Below are positions 6,868 through 17,631 of a DNA stretch of 64,000 bases, piece after piece. The position numbers and the translations under genes are program-made. Origin of the DNA: Vulcanimicrobiota bacterium (GTDB taxonomy: Bacteria > Vulcanimicrobiota > Vulcanimicrobiia > Vulcanimicrobiales > Vulcanimicrobiaceae). How positions within the stretch are numbered: position 1 is the first letter of the stretch; every line of letters begins with the position of its first letter. A model generated the notes under the pieces. It was given only the letters and a program-made list of their open reading frames with translations, was not told where the DNA came from and did no database searches. The stretch covers positions 2,204,192-2,268,191 of the forward strand of contig PLJL01000004.1 in the NCBI GenBank assembly GCA_003140215.1, given 5' to 3'.

Positions 6868-7724
6868 GACAACCAGGCCTCGGCGGCGCGGGCCAGCGCT
6901 GCGGCGGCGGCATCGCGCCCGGACGCCGGCCCGAACGCGGCCCGCTCCGCGGCGATCAGCGCCGGGCGCAGCCGCTCGTCGGCACCGCTGCGTACGGCGT
7001 CGCGCAGCGTAGCTCCGGGTTTCGCGCCGGCTGCTGCGAACAGCGCCGCGCGCAACCGCAACAACGCCGCCGTCTCGGGCGTGCGCCGGAACGCGCGCAG
7101 CGCCTCGGCCACCTCGTCGCGCGCCGTGCGCGCCGGTGCGACGGGAACGACCGGGGTCGGTCCCACCGTCGCAGCTTCACGCCGGCGGCGCGCTCGCGCC
7201 AAGGCCGGCAGCCCGACGATCGCGCCGAGCACCGCGAGGATCAGCGCACCGGCGATCAGCAGCGCGCGCACGATCTGTCCCGCGGTGACCGCGGACGCGA
7301 GGCCCGGGTTGTCGACGACGATCGTGACGGTATCCGCGGAGAACCGCGTGGGCTTGCCGGTCCGCGCGTCGATGGCGTCCACGTACGCGCCGCGAATCGT
7401 ATAGCGTCCGCGCGCGGTCGCTTCGAGGGTCAGGGTCTCGACCACGTCGGTCCCTGCGGGCGACCGGGTGACGTGCCGTTCGTCGCCTTCGAGCTGCAGC
7501 GTCCCGACGTCGGGGACGACCAGCTCGTCGAGCGCGGCGACGTCTTCGCGCAGCCGCGCCCGAATCGCGAGATGGAACACCTCGCCGATCGCGACGTGAT
7601 TGCGGTCGGCCCGCATCGAGAGCGCGTCGACGTGCAGCCGGCGCAGCGCGTCCGCCGGCGCCGCAAGCGTGAGACTCGCCGCAACCGCCATCGCGAGCGC
7701 TAGACGTCGACGCGTTCGAGCCAT
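6864..7724 (-). CDS. BatD-like exported/membrane protein of the MoxR cluster
   Basis: A 286-aa protein with a signal sequence (Met-Ala-Arg-Thr, hydrophobic core, cleavage near APADA), an extracytoplasmic beta-rich domain (LHVDALSMRADRNHVAIGE and later strands, about residues 28-140), one membrane helix near 155-180, and a cytoplasmic helical tail. The arrangement resembles BatD-type proteins in MoxR/Bat operons, though sequence match is weak. I chose the ATG at 7722-7724, which overlaps the end of carA by 25 nt. This overlap joins the MoxR cluster directly to the pyrimidine operon. Confidence 0.75.
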   Translation of the reverse strand: MARTRRRLALAMAVAASLTLAAPADALRRLHVDALSMRADRNHVAIGEVFHLAIRARLREDVAALDELVVPDVGTLQLEGDERHVTRSPAGTDVVETLTLEATARGRYTIRGAYVDAIDARTGKPTRFSADTVTIVVDNPGLASAVTAGQIVRALLIAGALILAVLGAIVGLPALARARRRREAATVGPTPVVPVAPARTARDEVAEALRAFRRTPETAALLRLRAALFAAAGAKPGATLRDAVRSGADERLRPALIAAERAAFGPASGRDAAAAALARAAEAWLS

Positions 7725-8779
7725 CGCGCGAAGAGGTTGCGCGCGTCGAATGGGCCCGGCGACGCCTCGGGATGGAACTGCACCGCCTCGACCGGCAACG
7801 AACGGTGCCGGAACCCTTCGTTGGTCCCGTCGTTGAGGTTGATCATCGTCGCCTCGAGGTCGGCGGGGAGCGTGTCGCCGTCGACCGCGTAGCCGTGATT
7901 GTGCGCGGTGACCAGCACTTCGTCGCGCAGGATGTCTTTGACCGGCTGGTTGCCCCCGCGGTGTCCGTACGGGAGCTTGTAGGTCTGCGCGCCGCACGCC
8001 AGCGCGAGCAGCTGGTGGCCCAGACACACGCCGAACACCGGCTTGCGTCCGATGAGCTCGCGCAGCGTCTCGACCGTGCCGGCGAGATCGCGCGGATCGC
8101 CCGGGCCGGGCGAAACGACGATCGCGTCGGGGTCGTGCGCCAAGATCGTTTCGCTCGTCGAGCCGTAGGGCAACACCGTCACCCGCGCGTCGAGCGCCGT
8201 GAGGTCGCGGATGATGTTCTTCTTCACCCCGCAGTCGAGCAGGACGACGTGCACGCGCCCGGTGCCGATCGTCTCGCCCCACGGGTAGGCATCCGCGACC
8301 GAAGCCACCAGCCCTTGGGTGGTTGCTTCGCCGACGTAACGCGCGAGGGTCGCGTCCAGCTGCGCGATCGCGGCCTCGCCCACCGCCAACCCCGCCGCGA
8401 TCGTGCCGTGCTCGCGCAGCGCGATCGTGAGCGCGCGCGTGTCGACCCCGAGGATCGTGCGCACGCCCTGCTCGTCGAGCCACGACCCGAGGTCTTGCAC
8501 GGAGGCGTAGTGCGAGGGGTGGCGCGAGAGCGTCTTGACGACGGCTCCCGCGACGCACGCGTGCGGATGCTGCGCGACGGTCCCGCTGACACCGTAGTTG
8601 CCGATGAGCGGATAGGTGAAGGTTAGAATCTGCCCCGCGTACGAGGGATCGGTGAGCGCCTCTTCATAGCCGGTCATGCCGGTATAGAACACGGCCTCAC
8701 CCAGCGCGACGCCCGTCGCGCCCAGGCCTTCGCCGTCGAACCGCGTGCCGTCGGCAAGCAGTAACGTCGCGCGGTTCAC
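7700..8779 (-). CDS. carA: Carbamoyl-phosphate synthase, small (glutaminase) subunit
   Basis: A 359-aa amidotransferase subunit that hydrolyses glutamine and channels ammonia to CarB for carbamoyl phosphate, feeding pyrimidine and arginine synthesis. The N-terminal domain has YTGMTGYEEALTDPSY and the class I glutaminase domain has VVSPGPGDP, the nucleophile in FGVCLGHQLLAL and the catalytic His/Glu in FHPEASPGP. I chose the GTG at 8777-8779 because GAGGGG lies just upstream and it begins 7 nt after the pyrC stop. carB is not in the window, which is unusual for an operon that already holds carA. Confidence 0.96.
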   Translation of the reverse strand: MNRATLLLADGTRFDGEGLGATGVALGEAVFYTGMTGYEEALTDPSYAGQILTFTYPLIGNYGVSGTVAQHPHACVAGAVVKTLSRHPSHYASVQDLGSWLDEQGVRTILGVDTRALTIALREHGTIAAGLAVGEAAIAQLDATLARYVGEATTQGLVASVADAYPWGETIGTGRVHVVLLDCGVKKNIIRDLTALDARVTVLPYGSTSETILAHDPDAIVVSPGPGDPRDLAGTVETLRELIGRKPVFGVCLGHQLLALACGAQTYKLPYGHRGGNQPVKDILRDEVLVTAHNHGYAVDGDTLPADLEATMINLNDGTNEGFRHRSLPVEAVQFHPEASPGPFDARNLFARWLERVDV

Positions 8780-8786
8780 GAGCCCC

Positions 8787-10082
8787 TCACGCGACCGCTT
8801 CTTGGCGCGGCAGCACGCGGCCGTGCTCGAACACGACCGCACCGTCGACCACCGTCGCGACCGCGCGGCGCGGCAGCGTCAGGCCGTCGAACGGCGTGTT
8901 CTTCCCTTTTGAATGAAACAACCGCGCGTCGACGGTCCAGGGACGGTCTGCGAACACCGAGACGTCGCCGGGGCTGCCCACGCCGAGCGTTCCGCCGGGG
9001 ACGCCGAGGATCCGCGCCGGGTTCACCGAGAGCAGCTCGACGAACCGCGCCGGCGCGAGCTGCGGCAGCGCGAACGCGTACGCACCGATGGCGATCTCGA
9101 GCCCGCCAAAGCCGACCGGCGCCGCCGAGAGCAGCTGCGCCTTCTCGTCGAGCCCGTGCGGTGCATGATCAGTAGCCAGCGCGTCGACCGTGCCGTCGAG
9201 CACGGCGGCCCGCAGCGCGTCGCGATCGTGCGCACCGCGCAGCGGCGGGTTGACCTTGGATTCCGCGCGATAGTCGTCGAAGCGGTCGTCGAGGAAGACC
9301 AAGTGGTGCGGGGTGACCTCACAGCTGACGCGCACGCCGCGGGTACGAGCCCAGCGGATCAGATCGAGCGAGGTCGCGGTCGTGACGTGCGCGATGTGCC
9401 AGACCTTTTCGCAGTCCGCCGCGATGAGCAGATCCCGAGCGACCACGACGTCTTCGGCCAGCCCCGGCGATCCGGCCAAGCCCAGCCGCATCGACGCCGC
9501 ACCCTCGTTCATCACCGCGTCGCCCTTGAGGTCAGGGTCTTCGCAGTGCGAGATGAACGCGCAGCCCAGATCGGACGCGTAGCGCGCCGCGTTGCGCAGG
9601 ACACGGGCGTCGCGCGGGGTCGAGCCGTCGTCGCTGAAAGCGACGCAACCGGCCTGGGCCAGCAGATGGTACGGCGCCAGCTCGGTTCCCGCGCGGCCGC
9701 GGGTGATCGCGCCGACCGGGTACACGCGCGCCAGTCCGGCGGCGTCGGCACGGCGCATGACTTCGCTCACGATCGCGGCTGAGTCCAAGGCCGGCTCGGT
9801 GTTGGGCATGCAGGCCACCGCGGTGAAGCCGCCCGCGACCGCCGCGGCGGTTCCGGTCGCGATCGTCTCCTTGTGCGTCTGTCCCGGCTCGCGCAGGTGC
9901 ACGTGCATGTCGATGAAACCAGGCGCGACGATGCAGCCGCGCGCGTCGACGACGCGGGCACCGTCCGGCTCGATGTGCTCGCCGATCCGGCCGACGAAGC
10001 CGTTCTCGACGAGCACGTCGAGGTTCGCATCGATCCCAGCCACCGGATCGACGAGCCGCCCGCCTTTTACTAATGTCTTCAT
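8787..10082 (-). CDS. pyrC: Dihydroorotase, type I
   Basis: A 431-aa zinc amidohydrolase that cyclises carbamoyl aspartate to dihydroorotate. Metal ligands are visible in DMHVHLREPGQTHKE, FISHCEDPDL and WHIAHVTTA, and the catalytic Asp in ALATDHAPH. The substrate-binding CMPNTEPALD is present. Length and motifs fit the type I (PyrC/AllB-like) class usual in Gram-positive and related phyla. It lies between pyrB and carA. The 118-nt gap upstream contains a strong hairpin. Confidence 0.96.
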   Translation of the reverse strand: MKTLVKGGRLVDPVAGIDANLDVLVENGFVGRIGEHIEPDGARVVDARGCIVAPGFIDMHVHLREPGQTHKETIATGTAAAVAGGFTAVACMPNTEPALDSAAIVSEVMRRADAAGLARVYPVGAITRGRAGTELAPYHLLAQAGCVAFSDDGSTPRDARVLRNAARYASDLGCAFISHCEDPDLKGDAVMNEGAASMRLGLAGSPGLAEDVVVARDLLIAADCEKVWHIAHVTTATSLDLIRWARTRGVRVSCEVTPHHLVFLDDRFDDYRAESKVNPPLRGAHDRDALRAAVLDGTVDALATDHAPHGLDEKAQLLSAAPVGFGGLEIAIGAYAFALPQLAPARFVELLSVNPARILGVPGGTLGVGSPGDVSVFADRPWTVDARLFHSKGKNTPFDGLTLPRRAVATVVDGAVVFEHGRVLPRQEAVA

Positions 10083-10113
10083 TTTGACGGCGCTCCGCCC
10101 TTGGCTCCGCGCC

Positions 10114-10134
10114 CCCCACGCCTTCGGCGCGGGG
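10114..10134 (-). terminator. Hairpin between pyrB and pyrC
   Basis: CCCCGCGCC / GGCGTGGGG on the minus strand, a 9-bp stem with one mismatch and a 3-nt loop (10123-10125). There is no U-run, so it may be an mRNA processing or stability element rather than a terminator. It is the only sizeable gap within the pyr genes. Confidence 0.4.
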
Positions 10135-10200
10135 CCCCCACGCCGCGAGCGGGCGCGAGCATAGCGACAGTGCCAACATTCCCCGAGGACCCGCTCTTCG

Positions 10201-11127
10201 TCATACTGCTACCACGGGTGCCCCGTTGACGAGGAGATCGAGCACCGCCATGCGCACGAAGACGCCGTTGTGGACCTGCGCGACGTAGCGCGAGCGCGGG
10301 TCGTCGAGCACGTCGTCGGTGAGTTCGACGCCGCGGTTGTATGGACCGGGATGCAGGATCACCGCGGCGTCGCGCAGGGCCCGCAAACGCGACCGGTTGA
10401 GCTGGTAGCGCTGCGTGTAGTCGTCGAGCGCAGGCAGCAGCCCCGACGCGATGCGTTCGCCCTGGATGCGCAGCATCATCACCGCGTCGACGTGCGGCAG
10501 CACCGCGTCGAGATCGCGCTCGATGCGCAGCTCCCCGGCGCCAAAGTCGGGCGGCAGCAGCGTCGGCGGGCCGACGAGCGTCACCTCGATCCCCAGCGCG
10601 CGCATCCCGACGATGTTGGAGCGCGCGACCCGGGAGTGCAAGATGTCTCCGACGATTGCGACGTGCAGCCCGTCGAAGCGCCCGAACTCTTGGCGCAACG
10701 TCATCAAGTCGAGCAGTGCCTGCGTCGGGTGCGCGTGGGTTCCGTCCCCGGCGTTGACGACGTGGCCCTCGAACGCGTCGGCGAGGCGCCGCGCGAAGCC
10801 CGATTCGTAATGGCGCACCACGATCACGCGCACGCCGATCCCGTGCAGCGTGAGCGCGGTGTCGGCGATCGTCTCACCCTTGCCCAGGCTCGACGCGCCG
10901 GGCGCGAAGGTGATGACGTCGGCACCGACGCGCTGTTCGGCCAGCGTGAACGAGGTCGCGGTGCGGGTCGAGGCTTCGAAGAAGAGGTTGAGGACGGGGA
11001 TTCCGGCGAGCAGATCGCGCGCCGGCAGGGCGTCGCGGAAAGCAACGGCTCGGTCGAGGACGCCGACGAGCTCGCCGGGTCGCAAATCATCGACGTCGAG
11101 CAGGCTACGGGGCGGCACGGTCCTCAT
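10201..11127 (-). CDS. pyrB: Aspartate carbamoyltransferase, catalytic subunit
   Basis: A 308-aa enzyme that condenses carbamoyl phosphate with aspartate. The carbamoyl phosphate site is FFEASTRTATSF (about residues 50-61) and the family markers HPTQALLDL and HPGPYNRGVEL are present. No pyrI regulatory gene is nearby, fitting the class regulated at expression level through PyrR. Its start overlaps the pyrR stop by 23 nt, so the two are translated together. Confidence 0.96.
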   Translation of the reverse strand: MRTVPPRSLLDVDDLRPGELVGVLDRAVAFRDALPARDLLAGIPVLNLFFEASTRTATSFTLAEQRVGADVITFAPGASSLGKGETIADTALTLHGIGVRVIVVRHYESGFARRLADAFEGHVVNAGDGTHAHPTQALLDLMTLRQEFGRFDGLHVAIVGDILHSRVARSNIVGMRALGIEVTLVGPPTLLPPDFGAGELRIERDLDAVLPHVDAVMMLRIQGERIASGLLPALDDYTQRYQLNRSRLRALRDAAVILHPGPYNRGVELTDDVLDDPRSRYVAQVHNGVFVRMAVLDLLVNGAPVVAV

Positions 11128-11659
11128 CGGAGACGGTCACCGCGTCGGCGTCGGAACGCTGCGCGGCGAGGGCGACGTCGATATGCTCGCGGCGGCTGGT
11201 CGGGATCGCTTTACCGACGTAGTCGCCTTGGATCGGGATCTCGCGCAGGCCGCGGTCGATCAGGACGGCCAGCCGAATCGCCCGCGGCCGTCCGAGATCG
11301 GTGACCGCGTCGAGCGCCGCGCGCACGGTGCGCCCGGTGTAGAGCACGTCGTCCACGAGCACCACGGTCATCCCGGCGATCCCGCTGCGAATCTCCGATT
11401 CGGGCAAGTCGCGCGCGACGTCGTCGTCGCGGTAGAGGTTGATGTTGAGGAAACCCAGATGAGGCAGCGAGCCGCGAATCTCCGCGATCTTGGACGCCAA
11501 GCGCCGCGCCAAGGCTTCTCCGCCCCGCCGGATGCCGATGAGGAGCAGTCCGTCCTGGACGTCCTCGGGCTCAACGATCTGGTGGGCTATGCGCGCGATC
11601 GCCCGATCGATCTCGTCGGACGACATCAGCACGCGCCGCCGGGCGACCGCGGTCTGCAT
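11105..11659 (-). CDS. pyrR: PyrR: pyrimidine operon regulator / uracil phosphoribosyltransferase
   Basis: A 184-aa protein of the type I phosphoribosyltransferase fold. The PRPP-binding loop VVLVDDVLYTGRTVRAALDA (residues about 98-117) is intact, and GIRRGGEALARRL and NLYRDDD are typical of PyrR. PyrR binds pyr mRNA in a UMP-dependent way and causes attenuation, and often has weak uracil phosphoribosyltransferase activity. It is first in the pyr gene order here. I found no clear anti-antiterminator structure in the short gap upstream of it. Confidence 0.95.
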   Translation of the reverse strand: MQTAVARRRVLMSSDEIDRAIARIAHQIVEPEDVQDGLLLIGIRRGGEALARRLASKIAEIRGSLPHLGFLNINLYRDDDVARDLPESEIRSGIAGMTVVLVDDVLYTGRTVRAALDAVTDLGRPRAIRLAVLIDRGLREIPIQGDYVGKAIPTSRREHIDVALAAQRSDADAVTVSDEDRAAP

Positions 11660-11703
11660 CGCCCGGACGTTCGTCGCCGCGGACCGCTTTCGCCTTTGGC
11701 CGC

Positions 11704-12198
11704 CTACGGGCGCAGTATCGCGCAGGCGGTGGTGCCGGTCGCCAGCACCCGGCCGGTACCGTCGCGGAGTTTGCCCTCAGCGACCGCCGTCGAGCGCCCG
11801 AGGTGGACGACGGTGGCCTCGCAGCGCACCGGCCCGGTGCCCTTGGTCATCCCACGAATGAAGCGAACCTGCACGTCGGTGGTGGTGAACCCGACTCCGA
11901 CCGGCAGCGCGGTGTGGATGGCGCACCCCAGCGCCGAGTCGAACAACGTCAGCGCAAAGCCGCCGTGCACGGCGCCGTTCGGGTTGTAGTGCTGCTCGCC
12001 GGGCGTTCCTTCGAAGACGACGCGACCTTCATCGACCTCCGCGATGGTGAAGCCCATCAACATCGCGATCGGCGGCGCGGGGACGCGCCCGTCGCGGACG
12101 GCGCGTATCGCCTCGATCCCCGACAACGTCCGCAGCGTCTGGGCACCGGGCAGGGGGTCCTCCCAACGGACGACCAGTTCGCGAGTCACTTGCATCAT
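11704..12198 (-). CDS. PaaI-family hotdog-fold acyl-CoA thioesterase
   Basis: A 164-aa protein with a C-terminal PaaI/4HBT hotdog domain: LMGFTIAEVDEGRVVFEGTP, then the active-site helix in NPNGAVHGGFALTLFDSALG (catalytic Asp in the helix, HGG turn), followed by VQVRFIRGM. These enzymes hydrolyse aryl- or acyl-CoA thioesters. The first 45 residues, before the hotdog, look like a short linker. It sits between valS and pyrR on the same strand, with no obvious pathway link. Confidence 0.88.
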   Translation of the reverse strand: MMQVTRELVVRWEDPLPGAQTLRTLSGIEAIRAVRDGRVPAPPIAMLMGFTIAEVDEGRVVFEGTPGEQHYNPNGAVHGGFALTLFDSALGCAIHTALPVGVGFTTTDVQVRFIRGMTKGTGPVRCEATVVHLGRSTAVAEGKLRDGTGRVLATGTTACAILRP

Positions 12199-12239
12199 GC
12201 AAGGAACTTAGCGGGGCGGCACGCTCGATCCCGCGCGTT

Positions 12240-14915
<2,676 letters not shown>

Positions 14916-14946
14916 CGGCGACTAGTACGCGACCGGGCCATATTTG

Positions 14947-16122
14947 TCATGGCCGCCAGCCGTAGAGCCATTCGATGTGGGCGAAGTCGTCGTCGGCCCG
15001 CGTCGCGAGCATGGCGTCGCGTAGTGTGGCGCCGACGTCGCCGACGTGCCAGATCTCGCCGAAGAGCCGCGCGCTGTACTGCACGCGCGCGGTGCGCAAA
15101 TAGCGCTGGTCTCGGTACGCCGTGAACGCGGCGGCGGGATCGTCGTGCGCGGCGAGCGCGTCGGCCAGCACGACCGCGTCCTCGAGCGCCTGACAGGCGC
15201 CTTGCGCGAGATATTGCAGCATGGGATGGGCCGCATCGCCGAGCAGGGCCAGCCGGCCGCGGCTCCATTGCGCGATCGGTTCGCGGTCGTACATCGGCCA
15301 GTGCCGGTCGCGGCGGATCCGCGCGATCCCGGCCTGCACCGCGTCGCAACCGACGGCGAACGCGGCGTCGAGCTCGTCGGGCGTTCCCCAGTCGTCGCCG
15401 CCGGCGCGATAGCGGTCGCTGCGAAAGACGGCGACCTGGTTGAACAGCTCGCCGCCGCGAATCGGATACTGCACGAAGTGCAAGCCCGGCGCCGTCCAGA
15501 GCGTGACGTCCTCGAGCCCGACGCCTTCCCACAACTCACCGACCGGGACCGTGCCGCGATATGCTACGTAGCGCGCCGCGACGGGATCGCCGTCGGGGTG
15601 CACGAGCGACCGCAACCGCGACCACAAGCCGTCGGCGGCGACGGCCGCGGTACCGTCGTACGTAGCGCCGCCCGCACAGACGACGCGTACGCCCGCACCG
15701 CGGTCTTCGACGTCGACGACCTCCTGGGACGGTTCGAGCACGATGCGCTCGTCGGCACGACATCCGGCCAACAGGACGTCGAGCAGGTCGCCGCGGTGCA
15801 TGACGACGTACCGGTGCGCGAACCGCGCGCGGAAGCGCTCGCCCAAATCCAGCGTGGTGACGCGTTTTCCGCTGCGTGCGTCGCGCCACGTGATGCGCCG
15901 CGGATAGACGGCATGCGGTTCGATCGCGTCGAGGACGCCCAGTCGAGCCAGCGCGTGCGACGCGTTGGGCGCGAGTTGCAGCCCGGCCCCGATCTCGCCG
16001 AAACGCGAGGCCTTTTCCAGCACGTGCACGGCCCGTCCGGTGCGCGCCACCGCGAGCGCGGTCGCCAGGCCGCCGATCCCGCCACCAGCGATCAGCAGCG
16101 GTTCATTCGACGAGTGCACCAC
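14947..16122 (-). CDS. FAD-dependent aromatic-ring monooxygenase (salicylate/3-hydroxybenzoate hydroxylase type)
   Basis: About 391 aa, group A flavoprotein hydroxylase. It has the Rossmann dinucleotide motif IAGGGIGGLATALA at the N-terminus, the DG region AADGLWSRLRSL, and the FAD ribityl motif RLALLGDAAHPMLQYLAQGA (GD motif). It resembles 3-hydroxybenzoate 6-hydroxylase and 6-hydroxynicotinate monooxygenase. The start is a GTG pair at 16117-16122, just after the haloacid dehalogenase stop. Its pairing with a 2-haloacid dehalogenase suggests degradation of a (possibly halogenated) organic acid, but this is inference. Confidence 0.87.
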   Translation of the reverse strand: MVHSSNEPLLIAGGGIGGLATALAVARTGRAVHVLEKASRFGEIGAGLQLAPNASHALARLGVLDAIEPHAVYPRRITWRDARSGKRVTTLDLGERFRARFAHRYVVMHRGDLLDVLLAGCRADERIVLEPSQEVVDVEDRGAGVRVVCAGGATYDGTAAVAADGLWSRLRSLVHPDGDPVAARYVAYRGTVPVGELWEGVGLEDVTLWTAPGLHFVQYPIRGGELFNQVAVFRSDRYRAGGDDWGTPDELDAAFAVGCDAVQAGIARIRRDRHWPMYDREPIAQWSRGRLALLGDAAHPMLQYLAQGACQALEDAVVLADALAAHDDPAAAFTAYRDQRYLRTARVQYSARLFGEIWHVGDVGATLRDAMLATRADDDFAHIEWLYGWRP

Positions 16123-16133
16123 GCGGACGTCGG

Positions 16134-16871
16134 TTATTCGACGGCGTCCGTGGTGCCGCCGGCCGGACCGTATGACGTCGGCTGCGCGTCGCCCGTCTCC
16201 GCCGCGCCGACGAATGCGCCCAGCTCCTCCAAGCCCGAGATGGTCGTCTCCGGCGCGGGCAGCAGGGTCTCGGCGACGCCGCGGGCGCGGTTGCACCATG
16301 CGACGCGAAAGCCGAAGCGCGCGGCACCCCAGGCGTCCCACGGGTTCGACGAGACGAAGACGATCTCGCGCGGCGCGCAGTTGAAGCGCGCCGTGGCGAG
16401 CGCATAGACGCGCGGGTCGGGCTTGTACGCACGCACGCTCTCGACGGAGAGCACTGCGGTGAGCAGCCCGCGGACTCCGGCGCTCGCAAGGGCCGCCTGC
16501 GCCGACGCCGGCGTGCCGTTCGTGAGCACCGCTAACGGCACGCCGCGTGCCGCAAGCGCGCCCAGCGCCGGCGCGACGTCATCGTACGCCGGCATGGTGC
16601 GCCACGCGTCGACCAAGGCCGCCTGGACCGCGGTAGCCAGGCTCACGCCGCGGGCCGCGCAGGTCTGCTCGAGCGCCAGCGCGGTGAGCTCGTCGAAGTC
16701 GCGGTACGCGTTCGCCAGCGAGCTGAGAAAGGCGTACTCGAGCTGCTTGCGGCGCCAGTCGCGCACGAACGCATCCGCGTCGGCGACGTTCGCTCGCGCG
16801 ACGTGCGCCGACATCGAGTCGATCGCCAACAGCGTTCCGTAGAGGTCGAAAACGGCCGCCGCGACGCGCAC
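16134..16871 (-). CDS. (S)-2-haloacid dehalogenase, HAD type II
   Basis: A 245-aa HAD-superfamily enzyme. All four catalytic loops fit L-2-haloacid dehalogenases: nucleophile in FDLYGTL (Asp9), the LTNG loop, YKPDPRVY lysine loop, and VSSNPWDAWGA with the Ser/Asn/Asp set that distinguishes dehalogenases from phosphatases. The last 35 residues after the core are low-complexity. It begins 2 nt after the YqeG stop and is followed by an aromatic monooxygenase. Substrate is inferred from family. Confidence 0.9.
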   Translation of the reverse strand: MRVAAAVFDLYGTLLAIDSMSAHVARANVADADAFVRDWRRKQLEYAFLSSLANAYRDFDELTALALEQTCAARGVSLATAVQAALVDAWRTMPAYDDVAPALGALAARGVPLAVLTNGTPASAQAALASAGVRGLLTAVLSVESVRAYKPDPRVYALATARFNCAPREIVFVSSNPWDAWGAARFGFRVAWCNRARGVAETLLPAPETTISGLEELGAFVGAAETGDAQPTSYGPAGGTTDAVE

Positions 16872-16873
16872 GG

Positions 16874-17356
16874 TCAGCTGCGCCCGGCGATCGTGCGTTC
16901 GAGGAAGCGCAGCACGCGGGTGAGCGGAAAGTCTTTGGCCACCAGCGGTTTGGTCAGGACCGAGCGCAGTCCGAGCAGCTTCGCGCCCAGGACGTCGGTG
17001 AAGAGCTGGTCGCCGATCACGACCGTGGCGCGGCGCGGCGTGCCCAAGAGCTTGAGCGCGCGCAGGAACGCGAACGGCAACGGCTTGAGGGCGTTGGGGA
17101 CGACCGGGATCTCGAGCTGCGCGCCCACCGATGCGACGCGTTCGGTGAAGTTGTTGGAGACGAGCACCAGCGCGAAGCCGCGGTCGCGCGCGGCGCGCAC
17201 CCAGTCGGCGACGCCGGGGGCCAGCTCGGGGCGGCGGTACTCGCAGACCGTATTGTCGAGGTCGACGACGATCCCGCGCACGCCGGCCGCCGCCAGCCGG
17301 TCGAGCGAGACCTCGGGCAGGCTGTCGGCGTGCTCGTCGGGGCGGAACCTCTCCAC
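16874..17356 (-). CDS. YqeG-family HAD phosphatase
   Basis: About 160 aa from the GTG at 17354-17356 (Val-Glu-Arg-Phe-Arg-Pro). I preferred this start because YqeG homologues begin with a similar xxRPDxxxDS segment. An in-frame ATG at 17456-17458 would add 34 residues of low similarity. Catalytic loops: IVVDLDNTVCEY, LVSNNFTERV, NALKPLPFAF and VIGDQLFTDVLGA. The family acts on an unidentified phosphate ester and is often near nucleotide or fatty-acid genes. It is the first gene of the minus-strand run and is divergent from nrdJ. Confidence 0.88.
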   Translation of the reverse strand: MERFRPDEHADSLPEVSLDRLAAAGVRGIVVDLDNTVCEYRRPELAPGVADWVRAARDRGFALVLVSNNFTERVASVGAQLEIPVVPNALKPLPFAFLRALKLLGTPRRATVVIGDQLFTDVLGAKLLGLRSVLTKPLVAKDFPLTRVLRFLERTIAGRS

Positions 17357-17510
17357 GCTATCCCCGGTTCCGTCCACAGCCCGCTCACCCCGCTCGCCGC
17401 CGGTCCACCGCGCCTGCTTGCTCCTGTCCACGGAAAAGAAAAAGTCGTCCTCGCCCATTCACAAGGTGACCGGACCGCAGTACAATATCTAGTACAGCCC
17501 GACGGCAAAA

Positions 17511-17528
17511 GGCACAAGTTGTTGTGCC
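17511..17528. promoter_or_regulatory. Perfect palindrome between yqeG-like and nrdJ genes
   Basis: GGCACAA / TTGTGCC with a 4-nt centre (GTTG). It lies about 30 bp upstream of the nrdJ -35 box and could be an operator for either divergent gene, or a hairpin in the divergent transcript. It does not match the NrdR box consensus closely. Confidence 0.4.
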
Positions 17529-17554
17529 CGAGCCGTCTTAGGCACCCCTCGGGG

Positions 17555-17583
17555 TTGACGAAATCGAACAAACGTTCGATACT
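17555..17583 (+). promoter_or_regulatory. nrdJ promoter
   Basis: TTGACG (17555-17560), a 17-bp spacer and GATACT (17578-17583). The coding start is 48 nt downstream of the -10, with GAGAGG upstream of the ATG at 17632. Confidence 0.6.
17565..17578. promoter_or_regulatory. LexA (SOS) box in the nrdJ promoter spacer
   Basis: CGAACAAACGTTCG matches the Gram-positive/actinobacterial LexA operator (CGAAC-N4-GTTCG) perfectly and sits between the -35 and -10 boxes, where a bound repressor would block polymerase. This predicts induction of the ribonucleotide reductase by DNA damage. Confidence 0.65.
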
Positions 17584-17631
17584 TTGTGGTCCCCGCCAAG
17601 CTCTCATCGTGACCGAGAGGACGCAGCCGGC

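Noticed and set aside
17584-17631. Upstream in-frame start adding 16 residues to NrdJ
   Set aside because: It begins immediately after the -10 box, its residues do not resemble NrdJ, and ATG 17632 has a better ribosome site.
17461-17631. Cobalamin riboswitch before nrdJ
   Set aside because: The leader after the predicted promoter is about 40 nt, too short for the structure, and no B12-box-like sequence is visible.
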